DNA from: Chalara sp. BL73
Taxonomy: Eukaryota; Ascomycota; Leotiomycetes; Helotiales
Length of the DNA stretch: 64,000 nucleotides
Assembly (NCBI GenBank): GCA_918026815.1
Contig: CAKJVC010000016.1
Span: 62,001-126,000 of the forward strand
Direction: 5' to 3'
The position numbers were made by a program, and so were the translations under genes. Under the pieces are notes generated by a model that was given only the letters and a program-made list of their open reading frames with translations, did not search any database and was not told the DNA's origin. Below are positions 1-12,600 of this stretch, piece by piece. Numbering within the stretch: the stretch's first letter is position 1; every line of letters starts with the position of its first letter.

Positions 1-866
1 GTTGCTGCCAGAAAGATGTGGCATACAAGGAAGGTCTCATAGAAGGCGTGTCTGATCGGAGAAGGAGAGTGGAGGAATATGATGATTAGAGCGACGGTTC
101 CTACCGTGCCCAAGCCAATGAAAGGATCTTCTTTGACCATCTTTCCAATGCCACTCCAGCCAGTGGCTGCGAATTTCACATAACCCCACGCGAGCGTATG
201 CACGACTGCTTCCCATACCACGATTCGGCCCATTGATCTATGGATGAGGTTATACGTGTCGAAGCTGATCTGGAGCCACGAAATCAACGGGTTGTTTCGG
301 CCGGCGAGGATAATCAGAGGAATCATGTTGATGAGAGATAGGTAACCAGATCTTCCTCGTAGCTCTGCTACAACCTCATATTTGTTCCTCTTGCGATAAT
401 CCATGATAACGCAAGCTATAATGTTGCTCAGTATGTACAAGCTGAGCATGATTGAATGCAATCTGGAGGGTAGAGTCCCGATGTTGACAACACCAGAGAG
501 TTGGATCTCTCGGTTATGACGCTTGTTCCAGAGAGGAGCATAGATAATGTGCTTCTTGAATTTCCACCAGCTTGTCGTGTTCTTAGACCAATACTTCTGG
601 TTCGCGGCAGGTAAAGACATTGCTGCAAGATGTCTATAGTGTTTTGATGCTCTTTCGGCAAATCTAGTGATGAAGAGAGCTGCGGTCAGAACACCCAGGC
701 TTCCCCACAAGATAGTCATGAACAATTCATTTCGTCCTTGGTTGACCCCATTGAGTGCGGTTGCGAATGGCGCTATCGTCGAAGCGGCGTCAGCTGCTGA
801 GGCTTTAGATGAGCTTGGAATGGTCTCCATGCGCCGAAGCAGCACGTTGAATGTAGGAGTTGGCAT
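1..866 (-). CDS. Ferric-chelate reductase (FRE family), 3' part cut off by window edge
   Basis: The frame is open from an ATG at 866 to the window edge, giving about 288 residues of the N-terminal half. Several hydrophobic segments are visible, and the ferric reductase transmembrane core starts with the heme-ligand pair in NLIHRSMGRIVVWEAVVHTL, two histidines separated by 13 residues. The RHAFYETFLVCH segment next to it is the usual start of the second heme helix. The family moves electrons from cytosolic NADPH through two hemes to reduce extracellular Fe(III)/Cu(II) chelates at the plasma membrane. The FAD/NAD-binding half should lie beyond base 1. The frame stays open upstream of 866 without another ATG nearby, so an extra 5' exon carrying a signal peptide is possible. 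Family call is firm; the start is not. Confidence 0.85.
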   Translation of the reverse strand, partial: MPTPTFNVLLRRMETIPSSSKASAADAASTIAPFATALNGVNQGRNELFMTILWGSLGVLTAALFITRFAERASKHYRHLAAMSLPAANQKYWSKNTTSWWKFKKHIIYAPLWNKRHNREIQLSGVVNIGTLPSRLHSIMLSLYILSNIIACVIMDYRKRNKYEVVAELRGRSGYLSLINMIPLIILAGRNNPLISWLQISFDTYNLIHRSMGRIVVWEAVVHTLAWGYVKFAATGWSGIGKMVKEDPFIGLGTVGTVALIIIFLHSPSPIRHAFYETFLVCHIFLAA

Positions 867-3612
867 CGCCGTGGTAGATGTGTAGGTATAGCAGTAGATA
901 GTTTGAAAGAATGTAGTTGATGCCCGAGATGACAGTTCTAAAAACGCGTAAGAATGTACGCCTTAAAAACTAAACAGAATATTCACGGGATGTTTTGGTG
1001 TTAATTTTATGGGGATGGCGAAACTTACGTTTCGAGGACAATAGCTTTATTTCAATAATCTCGATTCTATTGTTCGGTTTGGCAGAACAACAAGTTGATA
1101 ATGTGACCCAAGCGCATCGTCGGCGAAATCTTTGTGTTTGTTGTAAGCGAATGTTTGTTTGATAGCTCGTCAAAGACTGAAATGAATGGAATTGTCTCCA
1201 GGACGTTTGTTGTCTGGTTGTTGTAGTCAATAGGGAGTGTGTGAGGTTGTGACTGGTATTTTCCTAGCAAGGGAGAAATGCAGTATTGAGATCCTGGGCG
1301 AGGAATTTGACTCTAACTAATACTGCTGGACGCTGACTCCGCTGGCTATGATGAAGTGAATGAATAATACCACTTCACGCCTATCTCTCTATTCACTCAA
1401 ATAACCTCGTGAAGGGTGAAAAATCTACGGTTTGATGTCCGGGGGGGCAGAAAGAGGGCGGGGACGAATAATTCTTGACGAATCTTAGATGTATCAAAGC
1501 AATCACAATACTGGCTGACCAGAACCAGTATAAGAATAGTAACGAATGTGAAAGGCTCAACTTTCAGGACAGAGAAGCATAAGCGTAAAATGATGATTGA
1601 CAAGAAGACAGTGAAATGGGATGCCGATCGTGGAGTATTATGTGCCCAGCACGCCAGCAACCACCAACGCAGCCAGGTCCCGACCTCTCCCCAATGGTCG
1701 GATCATGGCTTGCCCCCTGACCAGCGTACCTCTGGACGAACCACTGTGAGCCAATCCGTCGGTTTGTTGTTCATGTACAAAGTGGGTGCTGAGGCCAAAA
1801 ATTGGTGAGGGGCAGGAAAGATATCAGGGGCCGTGGCTGATGATAGGCTTTCAATCACGCACACTTGGTGGCGTTGACGGGCGGTGGATCTCACAAATGC
1901 TGGGCAACAGCTGTTTCCAGCGATATCACTGGGTGCATGGTGGTTCGTTGTTTCGAAACGCTGACAATCACAGGGGTCTCGCTGGGATTTACAGGTCAGA
2001 TTATGTTCGGCCGATACCGAAAGATTCGAGAGCCTCAAGGGGGGGCAAAGGGGGGAGATCATCCAAGGGGCTCCAATGGTTTTGTCAGGTGAAATATGAA
2101 CTCCAGGGTCAAGATGGATGGATGGATGCAGGTGATACAGGATTCTCGACCCATTCAGCTGATATTTTCTCTCCCGTCATACGAGGTTTGCAAGAGTTTG
2201 TTTCTGTTGGCAAACGGGCGATTCAAGCAACAAAGGGACCCCCGCGTGTTTCGAACATAGTAACTGGAGGATGACAGCCAAGGCTTCGGACGCATGAAGG
2301 GCAAAATAGAACCAACACCCCAATTTTATCCAATCTGACAACGTATCTATTCCAAACCTCTAGGATTATGACTTCAATATATTTTCCCGTGCGAAAGCCT
2401 TCGAGATCGAACCGAGAATCTGCTCATGGCCTGTCCGTTATCTGGCCGGTTCATATAGTTCCGTCCGAGCGCTGGACTTGTGGTCCTCCAAAAGGTTACA
2501 ACGAATACCCTCATGCTTAGAAGATGTGAGCAAGATCCGTCAGGTAGCTCGCTGACGGCGGTAAGCAGGCACATAGCCTCGGGGAATTCGTATAGCAGTA
2601 CCAGATGGATACGTAGTGCTTCTCCATCTCAGTCTGGTAAAATCTGGCTGCAATCCTACTTGACCAGGTAACAGTTGGCAACAGACATCCCTAGTGTGAA
2701 GTAGGAGAAATAAATTCAGTCCTTAAGAATATGGGATCATTAAACCCATGCTCCTCAACGCCATGGTCCTATTGTGGATATGATTGTGACCTCGCTGTAA
2801 AGTATTCTTCGCAAAATCCTTCCCCACACGTCATATCCCATCCGTTGATTCTCAGCAACAGAGTGCACTTGACCTAATGGCAAATTAACCCAAAGTATTA
2901 ATCAGGCATCCAATTCGCGTTTTCGAAATATTTGACAGATGAAAATGATGTGACACAGCGTAACCTGATGATCCTGCGAATCGAGCCTTGTGGTGTGGCC
3001 ATACCAGTGACATCAGTACAACAGTTTGGAACCGTGCACAAAAGAAAGGGAAACATTATGCAAGGGAGATGGATATCAACCCCTAACATCCCGCTCAATT
3101 CCCAAGTAAGACGAGAAAGCGGATGAATGGTAGAGGAGTGTGTTATTGGTAACAAGGAGATTGGATAGCGCTGCTCCACCCCGTCCTTTCGTCTTTGGGG
3201 AGCTACAATTAGCAAGATTGAGCATAAATTAACCTAGGTGATTTAAAAAAAAATCATATTCCTATAGATAAAGTGACGATGGTGTTGCAATCATGGACAA
3301 ATGTTTGCACATTATGTTAAGCCTGCTTGCAGATGGATCCCATGTAGGCAGCAACAATAAGCTATGCAAAACAGTGAATACGGTTCAATTTTTCAAGATC
3401 CTTAAGTCATAGCTAAGTGCAATTAACGAGAAACATAACAATCAAATTGGTGTTCGTACAAATAGCTGAAATTCGAAGCATATCAAAGACAAGTGTCGAC
3501 GGTCCGCGAGTTGTTCCGAAGGCTTGGCTCCAGCATCCAAGAACATCAAAATTCAAGCTTCCATCAACCTCTCAAACAAAACCTGCAATTGTCGCCTCAC
3601 AACTGCCCAAAC
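867..3612. other. Long intergenic region, no supported gene
   Basis: About 2.7 kb between the ferric reductase start and MIC19. Short open frames exist on both strands but none shows family resemblance, a plausible spliced extension or compositional bias toward coding. A (GGAT)3-like run occurs near 2118. It presumably holds the reductase promoter. I saw no convincing match to the iron-regulator GATA consensus ATCWGATAA; the nearest is GCCAGATAA read on the minus strand near 2443. Confidence 0.5.
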
Positions 3613-4256
3613 ATGGGATCTAATACCTCCAAACCTGCGGCACCGCCCGCGACTCAGACATGGACTAGGTATGATCCTCTATGATCCCATGATATCACCA
3701 CAAAACTTACCATGAGAAACAGCGACCAACCCGTCCGGTTCTCACAAGAGCTGATTGATTCCCTGCAAGCCAGCACCGAGGTACGCATTTCTAACAATGG
3801 GATGTAAGGCATTATGCTGATGCTTAACAGAGCGATTCCACCCGCGCCAAAACCCTGGAACTGCACATCCAATCGCGCGTTCAAGCCGAGCTCGCGGCCC
3901 TCCAAGCGAAAGCGTCCAAAGACTTCGAAGAGCTGTCCGCCAAAATCTCTGCTCTGGAATCCGAATCCCCCTCGAAGTCAAAAGATCAGAGCGCGGGCGA
4001 CAAGCTGCGCGACTTGGGAAGGGAGAGCGTGCAGAGCGAGCTAGAAGAGCTGAAGAAGAAGTTGAAGGAGAGGAGGGTGGTGAAGGAGGAGGATGAGGGC
4101 GTTGCGAAGGCGAAGAGCGAGGTGGTGAGGTGCTTGCGACTTAATGATAGACGGCCGTTGGATTGCTGGAGGGAAGTCGAGGCGTTTAAGGAGGAGGTTA
4201 GGAGGTTGGAGGTTAGGAGGTTGGAGGGCCAATGGGTAGAAGGTGTTATGAGGTGA
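3613..4256 (+). CDS. MIC19: MICOS complex subunit MIC19
   Basis: Exons 3613-3668, 3723-3780 and 3831-4256 give 179 residues. The protein begins MGSNTSKP, a good N-myristoylation signal, followed by a long charged coiled coil (about residues 40-120). Near the C-terminus a CHCH-like segment reads CLRLNDRRPLDCW, a CX10C pair followed by EVEAFKEEVRRLE. This is the layout of fungal MIC19/AIM13, a peripheral inner-membrane protein of the mitochondrial contact site and cristae organising system. The CX10C pair is expected to be oxidised in the intermembrane space. Introns are 54 and 50 nt with regular GT/AG ends and a GCTGA-type branch point in the second. The gene converges with TYW3, whose stop is 226 bp away. 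The C-terminus carries a small tandem repeat of VRRLE. Confidence 0.88.
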
Positions 4257-4481
4257 GCCTCGAAGGGATATTCCTACTAGCAGAAGTTGGGAAGTTCTGG
4301 CCTTGTACACATATGTAATAGACCGCAATCAATGCATGAGAGAATGAAATAGCAATCAGAAGACTCATTCCGGCTTTCAAGTGATCTCCATCACAAAGAC
4401 ACATGAGGCTCGAAGCTTCCCCATGGCATTAGCACCAAACCGCCTCCGAAAGTCTCAGCCGGAGATCATGATGCGCGAAAA

Positions 4482-5514
4482 TCATGTATTTTTTTCTAGC
4501 GATTCCAAGTCTGGGCTTTCTTCCGGTTCAGATGGCCCACCTTGTTTGGCCTCTTGTGCGAATTGGCTTTTTCGTAACCCTTCAGCCCTTTTCCTCTCCC
4601 TTCTGACAACTGGATCTTCCCATGCTCCACCATCTCCTCCTTTCCGCTTCTCTTTCCCAGCATCCATACCATTGTCGACCTTCTTCAGAAGCTCCCTAAA
4701 CCTCTCTATCCTTTTCGTGTTCTCCTTGAATCGTTCATTTGAGATTTCAAGCAAGGTCCTCAGGTCCTCTTCATGCACCGTACACATCGCCTCCTCATCT
4801 TGCCACTCCCCAACCAGACTCTCCAATGAGAGTCCCATGGATCTAACACCCACGATAGGCGTAGCTTGTTCCTTCACGGATCCAATCAGATTCAAAGCGC
4901 CAGACTCACGAAACCCGGCTTGAATTGCACAGGACAATAAAGTTTGTGCATGAGTCGGTGATGCTGTTAAGATATGAAGTATCTACTCTTGTGAGATCGA
5001 GACGACTCATGAATGGGAGAGAAACGGAACATACCATAGGCTCGAACTTAAAATGCACAAACCTCCTCGCCCCAACATTATTACCTATACTCTTTCTACC
5101 TTTCCTTTCCGTTCTCCTCACTAACCCCAACTTCTCCACCAAGTCACGTCCTTCCTCTCCGTCCTGCGCGAAGGGGATCGGATCATGGCTAACAAAAAGC
5201 CATCTTCCGCCACCACCTTTCCCTCCCACTCCTGCTTTAGTTCTTTCTCCATCCTCCACTTCTCCCTCACCCCCTTTCCCTTCTCCTACATCTAGACTCC
5301 TCTTCCCTTCCAAAAATACGCTAATCCGCCCAGCACAGCTACTAGTAGTCACCCACCCCTCCCTTCCGTTGATATCATCGATCAACTCCCGAATCCCCTC
5401 ATCCACAGAACCCTTTGGCGATAGATCGTCATACTCTTCTGTTGGGACGGCCAGAGAGGATATTATCTTTGCTTTCTTGGAGAGGAAGGATTGCGGAAGT
5501 GACTTTGAAGTCAT
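4482..5514 (-). CDS. TYW3: tRNA wybutosine-synthesising protein 3 (TYW3)
   Basis: Exons 5035-5514 and 4482-4982 (52-nt intron with GTATGT..TAG) give 326 residues. TYW3 is the SAM-dependent methyltransferase that N4-methylates the yW precursor at position 37 of tRNA-Phe. Diagnostic motifs are TTSSCAGRISVF (about residue 57), RWLFVSHDP (about 103), VHFKFEPM at the end of exon 1 joined to ILHILTASP at the start of exon 2, and AGFRESG. A low-complexity Gly/Glu-rich insert separates the first two motifs. After the core, residues from about 225 form a charged helical tail. The acceptor was chosen at the TAG before ATACTT because only that junction restores the conserved FEPMILHIL run; the later CAG would break the frame. 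It lies tail to tail with MIC19. Confidence 0.9.
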
Positions 5515-6378
5515 GGTTGTCTAATGGGAAGAGAAGTCAAATATGTGATTGGACGACAGGAGAAATGTGGGGTGAGAAAGAATTTTTTCTTGGCGGGAGG
5601 TTAAGCAGACTACTAGTACTTCTTATCCTATCACAGCTCAATGGGAAAATCCAAGGTCTTGTCTACCTCTGATTGTGTAATGCTCTTCTGCTTTGGCGTA
5701 CTTCAGTGTTTCATATCAGTTCTTGAGCTTATTTTCATCTGATTTGTCAGTATGCCCTTGCGAAAGAGAAGGGCCCATGCTTCTCTTTCGATGCATGTCT
5801 TCCCCAGTGAATCTTCTCCAAACCAGCAATAGGGACCCTGAAATTGTATGAAGGAGGTTCTCACTATTTGTATCAACTAAGTCGAGTATATTATGTTACT
5901 TTAGCAAAGTGCGGCCTCATTCGCTGTTCACAAATAGAGTAACGCAGAGTATTATCAATAAATTTTCATTCCGTTGGATGAATCTAGACTAGCATCGAGA
6001 TTCACCACATAAGTATCTCAACGATGACCCATTAGCAGTGTCTTATATACCATCAATGCTCCAAAACTACCCATGGCAGTGCTCCGTCAAATGTGTAGTT
6101 GCAGTTGACGACCCGTCCAGATATTCCGGGCCATACGTAAAAGCATCAATAAACGCACCAAGGAAACTCATCAAAAAAAAAGGAAGTATAAGACAAGGGA
6201 TTAGGGGCGTTCCTCCTAAGGATGGAAAAGAATCCACGAAGCATATATCTCAATTGCAAAACATCAGGATGAGGTGGGACCATGTGGTTCCGAGACTTAA
6301 CCTCTGCTGAGACTGCGATAGACAAATGCAAGAAAAGGAAAATTGGGGGACAGAACACAGATGCCGAGCAATCGGCAT
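5515..6378. other. Intergenic region, no supported gene
   Basis: About 860 bp, AT-rich, holding the TYW3 upstream region and the 3' region of the RRM gene. No coding signal seen. Confidence 0.5.
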
Positions 6379-9300
6379 TCAGTATCTACCTTCAATTGCA
6401 GGTGTCAAGGCTCGTCGAAGAAGAAGCTCGATGGCAGCCCACTCCTTTTGCGCAACTTGAGCAAGAGTCATATGAGCAAGCTCCTTGGAATCATGTCCGA
6501 TGTACTTTCGAATATCGCCGAAGAGTTTTATTTCCTTGCTGACATCGCCAGAGGCGGCTTGCTCCGCAAGCGAAAGTGTTTTCTTCTCAGTCTCAGTTGC
6601 CTCACGAATGAGGGTGACATACCACTACAAGCATGTTAGTTGAAGCCAGGCTGTTATCAACGTTGAAGCTTACCAAGACAAGGTCAGACGGCGTGTTAGG
6701 CTTAGCACCGATGGTCCAGAGGTCCTTCCAGTAAGAGGCATATGGTGCGATACCAATCTCTTGAGCGAAGCTCTCATCAATACTGCACGTACAGACAATA
6801 TTATCCTTCATAGTTGGGGTGAAACCACAGCACTTTAGAGCAGCACGCCAAACACGCTTCAAAAGCATGTTGTTGAGGTTAAGGGGGTCGGTGTTGTTGT
6901 TGATACGCTCCATTAGGAGGTTCAACAAAGCCATAGTAGCGTTGTATAACAGGTTACGGTCTTCGATGGTGATGTTATCGACCATATACCATGGATACTT
7001 AGGGAGATTAGCATGTAAGACACATTGAGCACAGTTTAAGACTTGCCTTTTGCAATGTGCTGATCAAACACTCGAACGGACGTTGAGGACATTCCTTGGA
7101 GAACGGCGACTAGACTGTCAGCTACCGTGTTCTGCATCCGTGTTAGGTAGCACTCACGCGTTGTGGAGCCTCAACATGCTTAACCAGCATAACAAGTTCC
7201 TCGCGGCTTACAAAACCAACAAACCCAGAGTTGTACTTGTCATTGAAGTCACGGGGAATGATCTTTGGTCGGCCACCCTTCCAAACGACATTCTTAGCCT
7301 TGGGAAACAGATCGGCCATCAAATTCTCTTGTGTAGAAAGCTCCACATCCACATGGCGCTGGCCAAGACGACCACCGCGGCCGTTAATGCGGTTGTTCTC
7401 AAAGCGATTGACAGCAGCAACTGCCTCGCTGAAGTTGACGAACTCGATATAGCAGTCCAGAGTCTTGCTGGTCACGCGCTCCATGATGATATGAACAGCC
7501 TCGCCGTCTTGCTCGGCGACGAGTCTAGCATTTCGACCGAGGAAGGCAAGGATCTCCTGGCGATTGACTGAGTATGGGATCTACTTAATGTTAGCTCAGT
7601 CTACAATCGTTGGAGCCGGTTTGCCCACATTCTTAATCTTAATGACGCCCCAGTCATCCGCCTTAGCCAAACGGCAGAACTCACTGAATGGAAGGTTGCG
7701 ACCGTCAAGGGCTTCAGCAGCGCTAGGCTTGACAGTCGCTCCTCGAGTGAGAAGTGCAAGCTCCTTACTCATACCCCCACGGGTCATAATCGTTGCCTTG
7801 AATGGGGTGTTATATGGAGTTGGGTTGAACGTGGTGACAGCAGAACTACCGAAGGGGTCGCTTTGTTCCGTCAAAGACTTTTTGATAGCTGAGCTGTTGC
7901 CCGTGTACAATTGTATCATCCGAGGGGGGGATCCCTAGTTTATTATCAATTTTCCTGAACAAGTCGTCTGTTCTTGATACTGTATTTTCTAAAATTTGGA
8001 GAATACTTACAACGCGTTTGATCGTCTCAGGTGTGTTGATACCGAGCTGGTTGGGGCCTGAGAGACCGGTCGGAGTGTTTTCAAGCCAGGAGGTGATATT
8101 CTGCTTCCGAGCAGGGTCAGTGATGGCCGATGTCAAAGAGGCAGCTCGAGTTGCTTGGAGCATCGGAGTTGTGAGACTGCGCTTTTCAGAGTTAAAGTTG
8201 ACAGAAAGACCGCGTTTGTGATTTTTAGGAGTCATGACCTTGAATGAAGTTAGTATACAAAAAGTCTCGATTAATACAGCAGGTGACGACGCCTCGTGGC
8301 GAGGCGTGGTTGGCACTTTGGTGAATATAGCAGGCTTTTTTTACTTACTTGACTGGCCTTAATCGGAGTTTCGCAACTGCTAGAACTTTCCAAAGACTGA
8401 GCATTAGAAGATTGATGTCGTGCCGTAGCAGCACCTCTCTCAGGGCTCGCAGACATTTCAGGGAAAGGGTTAGAAGCAGGAAGAATTGGACCTCCAAGCT
8501 TGCCGTCCTTCAACTTCATTCTATTAAGGGCATTGTTAAGTATACTCAGAGCGTCGGAACCTGCAGGTCCAAATGGGTCATTCTTCTTCGAGTTCGCCTT
8601 CTTACGCTTCTTTCCACGACCAAGATTTGAACCAGAACTAACGCTTTGAACATCTGAAATGCCACCAGCAGAGTGCGCTCCACGGACGTCACCATCTTGG
8701 ACAGCAGTTGTGGCCTGGTTATTGGTGTATGGAAATGAGTTGCTGAAGTTATTTCCATGAAGACTGCCCCATTGGTTGCTGATAGCAGCATTTCCAGCTC
8801 CAGCATTATAGGGCAAGGCCTGGTGGCTCATCACAGGGCTGATAGTCGTCGTATATGTCATAGTGGGAGAACCTTGCCCGACGGAAAATGGCCGCATGGT
8901 ATTAGCACCACCATATTGACCGTAATCGTTTGTGCCCGAAATCCCAAAATTGCCATTCTGAACACCGAGACCAACTCCACCGTAGTTGCTTCCATTGTCA
9001 TAAGCAGCCTGTGAAGGGTATTGCTGTGCTTGGGTGGTATATGGCTGCTGATCTGCATACTGCTGTTGTCCATATTGAGGACCAATAGCTGGACCGCCTG
9101 GAACACCGAAGTTGGTAGACAGGCCGCCTTGAAATCCTAGCTGATAGTTCTGTGTGCTACCATTTGGGACCCATAAACCGTTATTCTGAAGTATACCCAT
9201 GCTAGACTGATGATAGGGATTGGCTGAGCCTCCAGTATTATAGCTACCAAAAGCAGGTTGGGTGCCTCTAATTTGCCCTTGATATTCATTCTGCGCGTTG

Positions 9301-9629
9301 ATGCTCATGTCGTTCTGCTCATATCCGGGATAGTAGGTTGGGGAGCGAGGATTCAGCGAGAGGCGGCCAATACCAGGTTGACGAGGCGGCAAAGGCGGCA
9401 TGGTCGGATCTTGGGTGATGTTAGGTGTAATGTATGGATCAGCTCTAGGAACGAAGCCAGCAGGTTGCTGGTATTGAGGCGGTTGGTGGAAGGGAAGAGG
9501 CACCTGTGTCATCATTGATTCGACGCTGCTTGTTGAGTCTGTTGAGATGTGGTGTTGTTGAGCAAGCTGACGTCCTGTTCGTCCTGGAGGGCCTCTCTCA
9601 ACTGGAAGTTGAGCACGAGATTGATCCAT
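6379..9629 (-). CDS. Large RNA-binding protein with Q/N/P-rich N-terminus and RRM domains
   Basis: Seven exons (8349-9629, 8011-8238, 7629-7934, 7158-7580, 7047-7109, 6674-6997, 6379-6624) give 956 residues. Residues 1-340 are a low-complexity tract rich in Gln, Asn, Gly, Pro and Tyr, typical of proteins that enter RNP condensates. A basic stretch GRGKKRKKANSKK (about 340-352) is a likely nuclear signal. An RRM begins near residue 600 (VIKIKNIPYSVNRQEI .. CYIEFVNFSEAVAAVNRF), and a second RRM-like unit follows (RHVDVELS .. FVGFVSREELV). The C-terminal 200 residues are a helical, conserved-looking domain (QRPFECLISTLQKYPW onward) that I cannot name. Six introns are short; the fifth starts with GC rather than GT. 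Function is inferred only as RNA binding; target and process are unknown. Exon junctions are well supported by frame and motif continuity. Confidence 0.85.
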
Positions 9630-12600
9630 GATGGCGATGTAAGAGATCGATCTCCCGAGAGCTCTATGCGAGAAGCCGTAGATTATTATTCGGTCTGTGA
9701 GCGAAGATGATCTTGTTGGAGACTGCTAGGTAGAGATCGAAAGAGCGAACTTGATCATCCACGAGGCTGGATGAGTGCCTCTCGAGCAATTAGAGGAAGC
9801 AAGCGAAAGAGGAATTGCCTATAATGGTTGTAGTGGAGATAGAACCTCACCTTGCTGCTGCTCTTTGGATGAGATAGTTGGGTTTGCCTGTGAATATAAA
9901 ACTGAGTGCTTGGTTCCGTGTTGGATCGGCTAGTGAGTGAATGAACGGAGTACCTGGACTCCGTTGCAGTTCTCAATTCCAAGATTGTGAGTGGTTCGCT
10001 CCTCAGAAAGCTTTCTCCACAATTAGATCTTCTCCAGATGGCTTGCGACGTCTCTAAACAAAAGCTTGAATTCGAGGTATTCCTTCAAGTCGTCTGATTT
10101 GCTTCTCAGTTCCCTTCCTGGAGCCGCGTTAAGAATGGGTATTTCTCTAGGAAGTATTAGCGCGATATATCGAATAATAGACGCTATCGTTTGCCAATGT
10201 AGGCGCCAATCGACGATAGGCGTTAGTTTGGTCCAGAAGCAAGCATTAGACTACCGTTGTACATTGGCTAGGACGTGTAAACGATTGCTCAGGTTTCTTA
10301 CAAGCTTCCACAATATTCACCTTATCTAAGGTAGCTCTACATGGCATAGATTAGTAGTATATTGAGATCAAGCCCCATTCTGAATTTACTGCGACTCGTC
10401 ACACAACAAAGAGCCCTATATAAATGCTAGAATTTCAGGAACATAGTATATTATACACGTATCATGGTTTACTTCGCATCCAAAGGTAGGGACAGAGTTT
10501 ATTGTCCAAAAACCGGAGGACCCTTCGTGATTTGGCCATTTCATATATCAAGAAATAATTCAGCTTACCATGACCAACACATTGCGAGATATTTTGAATT
10601 CCCTTGCGTATGCGAGTATTGAATCCACACATTAGGATGTTTCGTTCAAAATCCAGCCCCAAACAAAGCCAACGAGTTTCACTGGGGATCTTCATAATTG
10701 ACGAATTGAGCATTGCTCCAAGTTATGGGTTGGATATCTCTTCATGTATTTCTGCGGATTAGTTGGACTGAACACATTCAGATTGTGAGCATTTAAGCGA
10801 ATGTAAATTCTGCCTGGATTACAGATCCGGGAGGTTAAATCAGTTTAGTAATCATTTCAGAAATCAAGGTATTAACTTGTTAATCAAATCCGAAGTTGCC
10901 CTTTCATTTCTTTAGCAGTCGCTACTGGCTAACCCCTTTATTTCTCGCTTAGACATACCCTCACAACATATCTTTGCTGCGACCAGATCCTAAGAATAAC
11001 CACCGTATCTACTGAACAACACCGGACATATTATTTCCAGTGGAAAACGTAATTTCCAAGGAGATTAATAAAATCTTTAGTTCTGCCAGATTTACATTGA
11101 TAAGCCATGAGCGACGTCAAGGAATGAGTAGATGTAAGGATAATTGGCTTAACACTATTGACCTACCGTCACACTTTCTGATAATATTCATAACTAGAAC
11201 ATACTTTTTTGTTTTGAAGCGTAAGTGTGTGGCACGACTGAACTTAGTGTTTACTTAGCATACTATAGTGCCAAAGCGGACTTAAACTAGTCCTCTAGCG
11301 GCCTTCCACTGGATAGTAAAGACCCCTTCTCCCACAATCACACATTTCTTCCGTCACGTAACGAAAAGTTTTAAGTTACGGCCTCAGCCCAGAATATCTC
11401 TGTAGATTACTCGAAGAAGGCTAGAGAAGACAAGAACGTTAATCATTACCACTTCGAAAGTTTGTACAGTACAAGCGAAATCGACATACTTTGGTTATAG
11501 CTAATCTCTGTACAACTACGCTATGGATTTATTTGTCCCATTCTTTCTTAAATATTTCTTAAATAATTTGAATGCTGATATGCAACCAAAAATGATTTCC
11601 AGAAGATCATACTTGTGGTTGGGTGAAATGGTACGGTAGTGGAAAGACGACTTGGTTAGTAGAAACGAATGTGGCCAATGGGAATGCTCCTTCAAGGTTT
11701 AAGATTCAACTATTGATAATGGTTAATTGGAATATTTTCTAGGTTGCGCTATCCCTCATCCAATACCAAAAAATCCTTGTTTGGTAATGACCAGGTTCTA
11801 AGACAGCAAAACGAAACGACATTTCATCTCGAGCTCTGAATTATTGTACCCTCAGGTTTCTTACTCCATGGAAGTAATGAGGAAGAGTGAGCTATGACTA
11901 CGAGCATTGAAAAGAACACAACATATTGCATCTATGTCTCTTTACATTTCGTCCTTCCAGCCACCAGGTTTGGCCATCCTCTCAAAACAAACTCTTCAAT
12001 AATTCAAATGCTGATCTGCAACGGAGGACATCATTTCACAATGAAATGAACGTGATTGGTTGTAATATGGAAGCTATTAAATTGGTCTTCACAAGCGGCC
12101 AATACCACCACTCTCCCAAATTCCAGAACATCGACTAAATACAACCGCCAAGCCATCTTATTTCTAGTTTCATTTATCTATTTACAAAGGGAATGTCTTC
12201 AAATCACACCTGTTCCTCGGGGACATGGAAAGGAGGGTACGATCGTGCTTGCTAATGATTAGGAGAATTGCGACAATGCTGATCTTTACATTTTCGTCCT
12301 TACGAATTTTTACGCAAGGCCATAATACATCATCCAATGATGACGCGCAACAAAAACTATACCTTGATCTGGAGCAACAAGGTTGATTGGCTACTGGGTT
12401 AGTCGAAATACTAATGTTTTAGCATCAATGAAGTGCCCAATGGTCTTGCTGGCATGATTTCTCTAGAAATGAAATAGCTACCTTAATTTCAATATAAGAA
12501 GATATGAAAAGTCTTCAAAATTTAAAAATTTTTTGGGGAAAGAGATATAATGATTTTTTTCTTTTTGAAATCCAATTGCAGTTCTATCTTGGTATTCAAC

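Noticed and set aside
1548..2274. Overlapping 86- and 162-codon frames upstream of the ferric reductase
   Set aside because: Low-complexity Gly/Arg-rich translation without any domain, signal peptide or splice partner.
4925..5524. 199-codon plus-strand frame opposite TYW3
   Set aside because: Ser/Pro-rich antisense image of the Gly/Glu-rich TYW3 insert.
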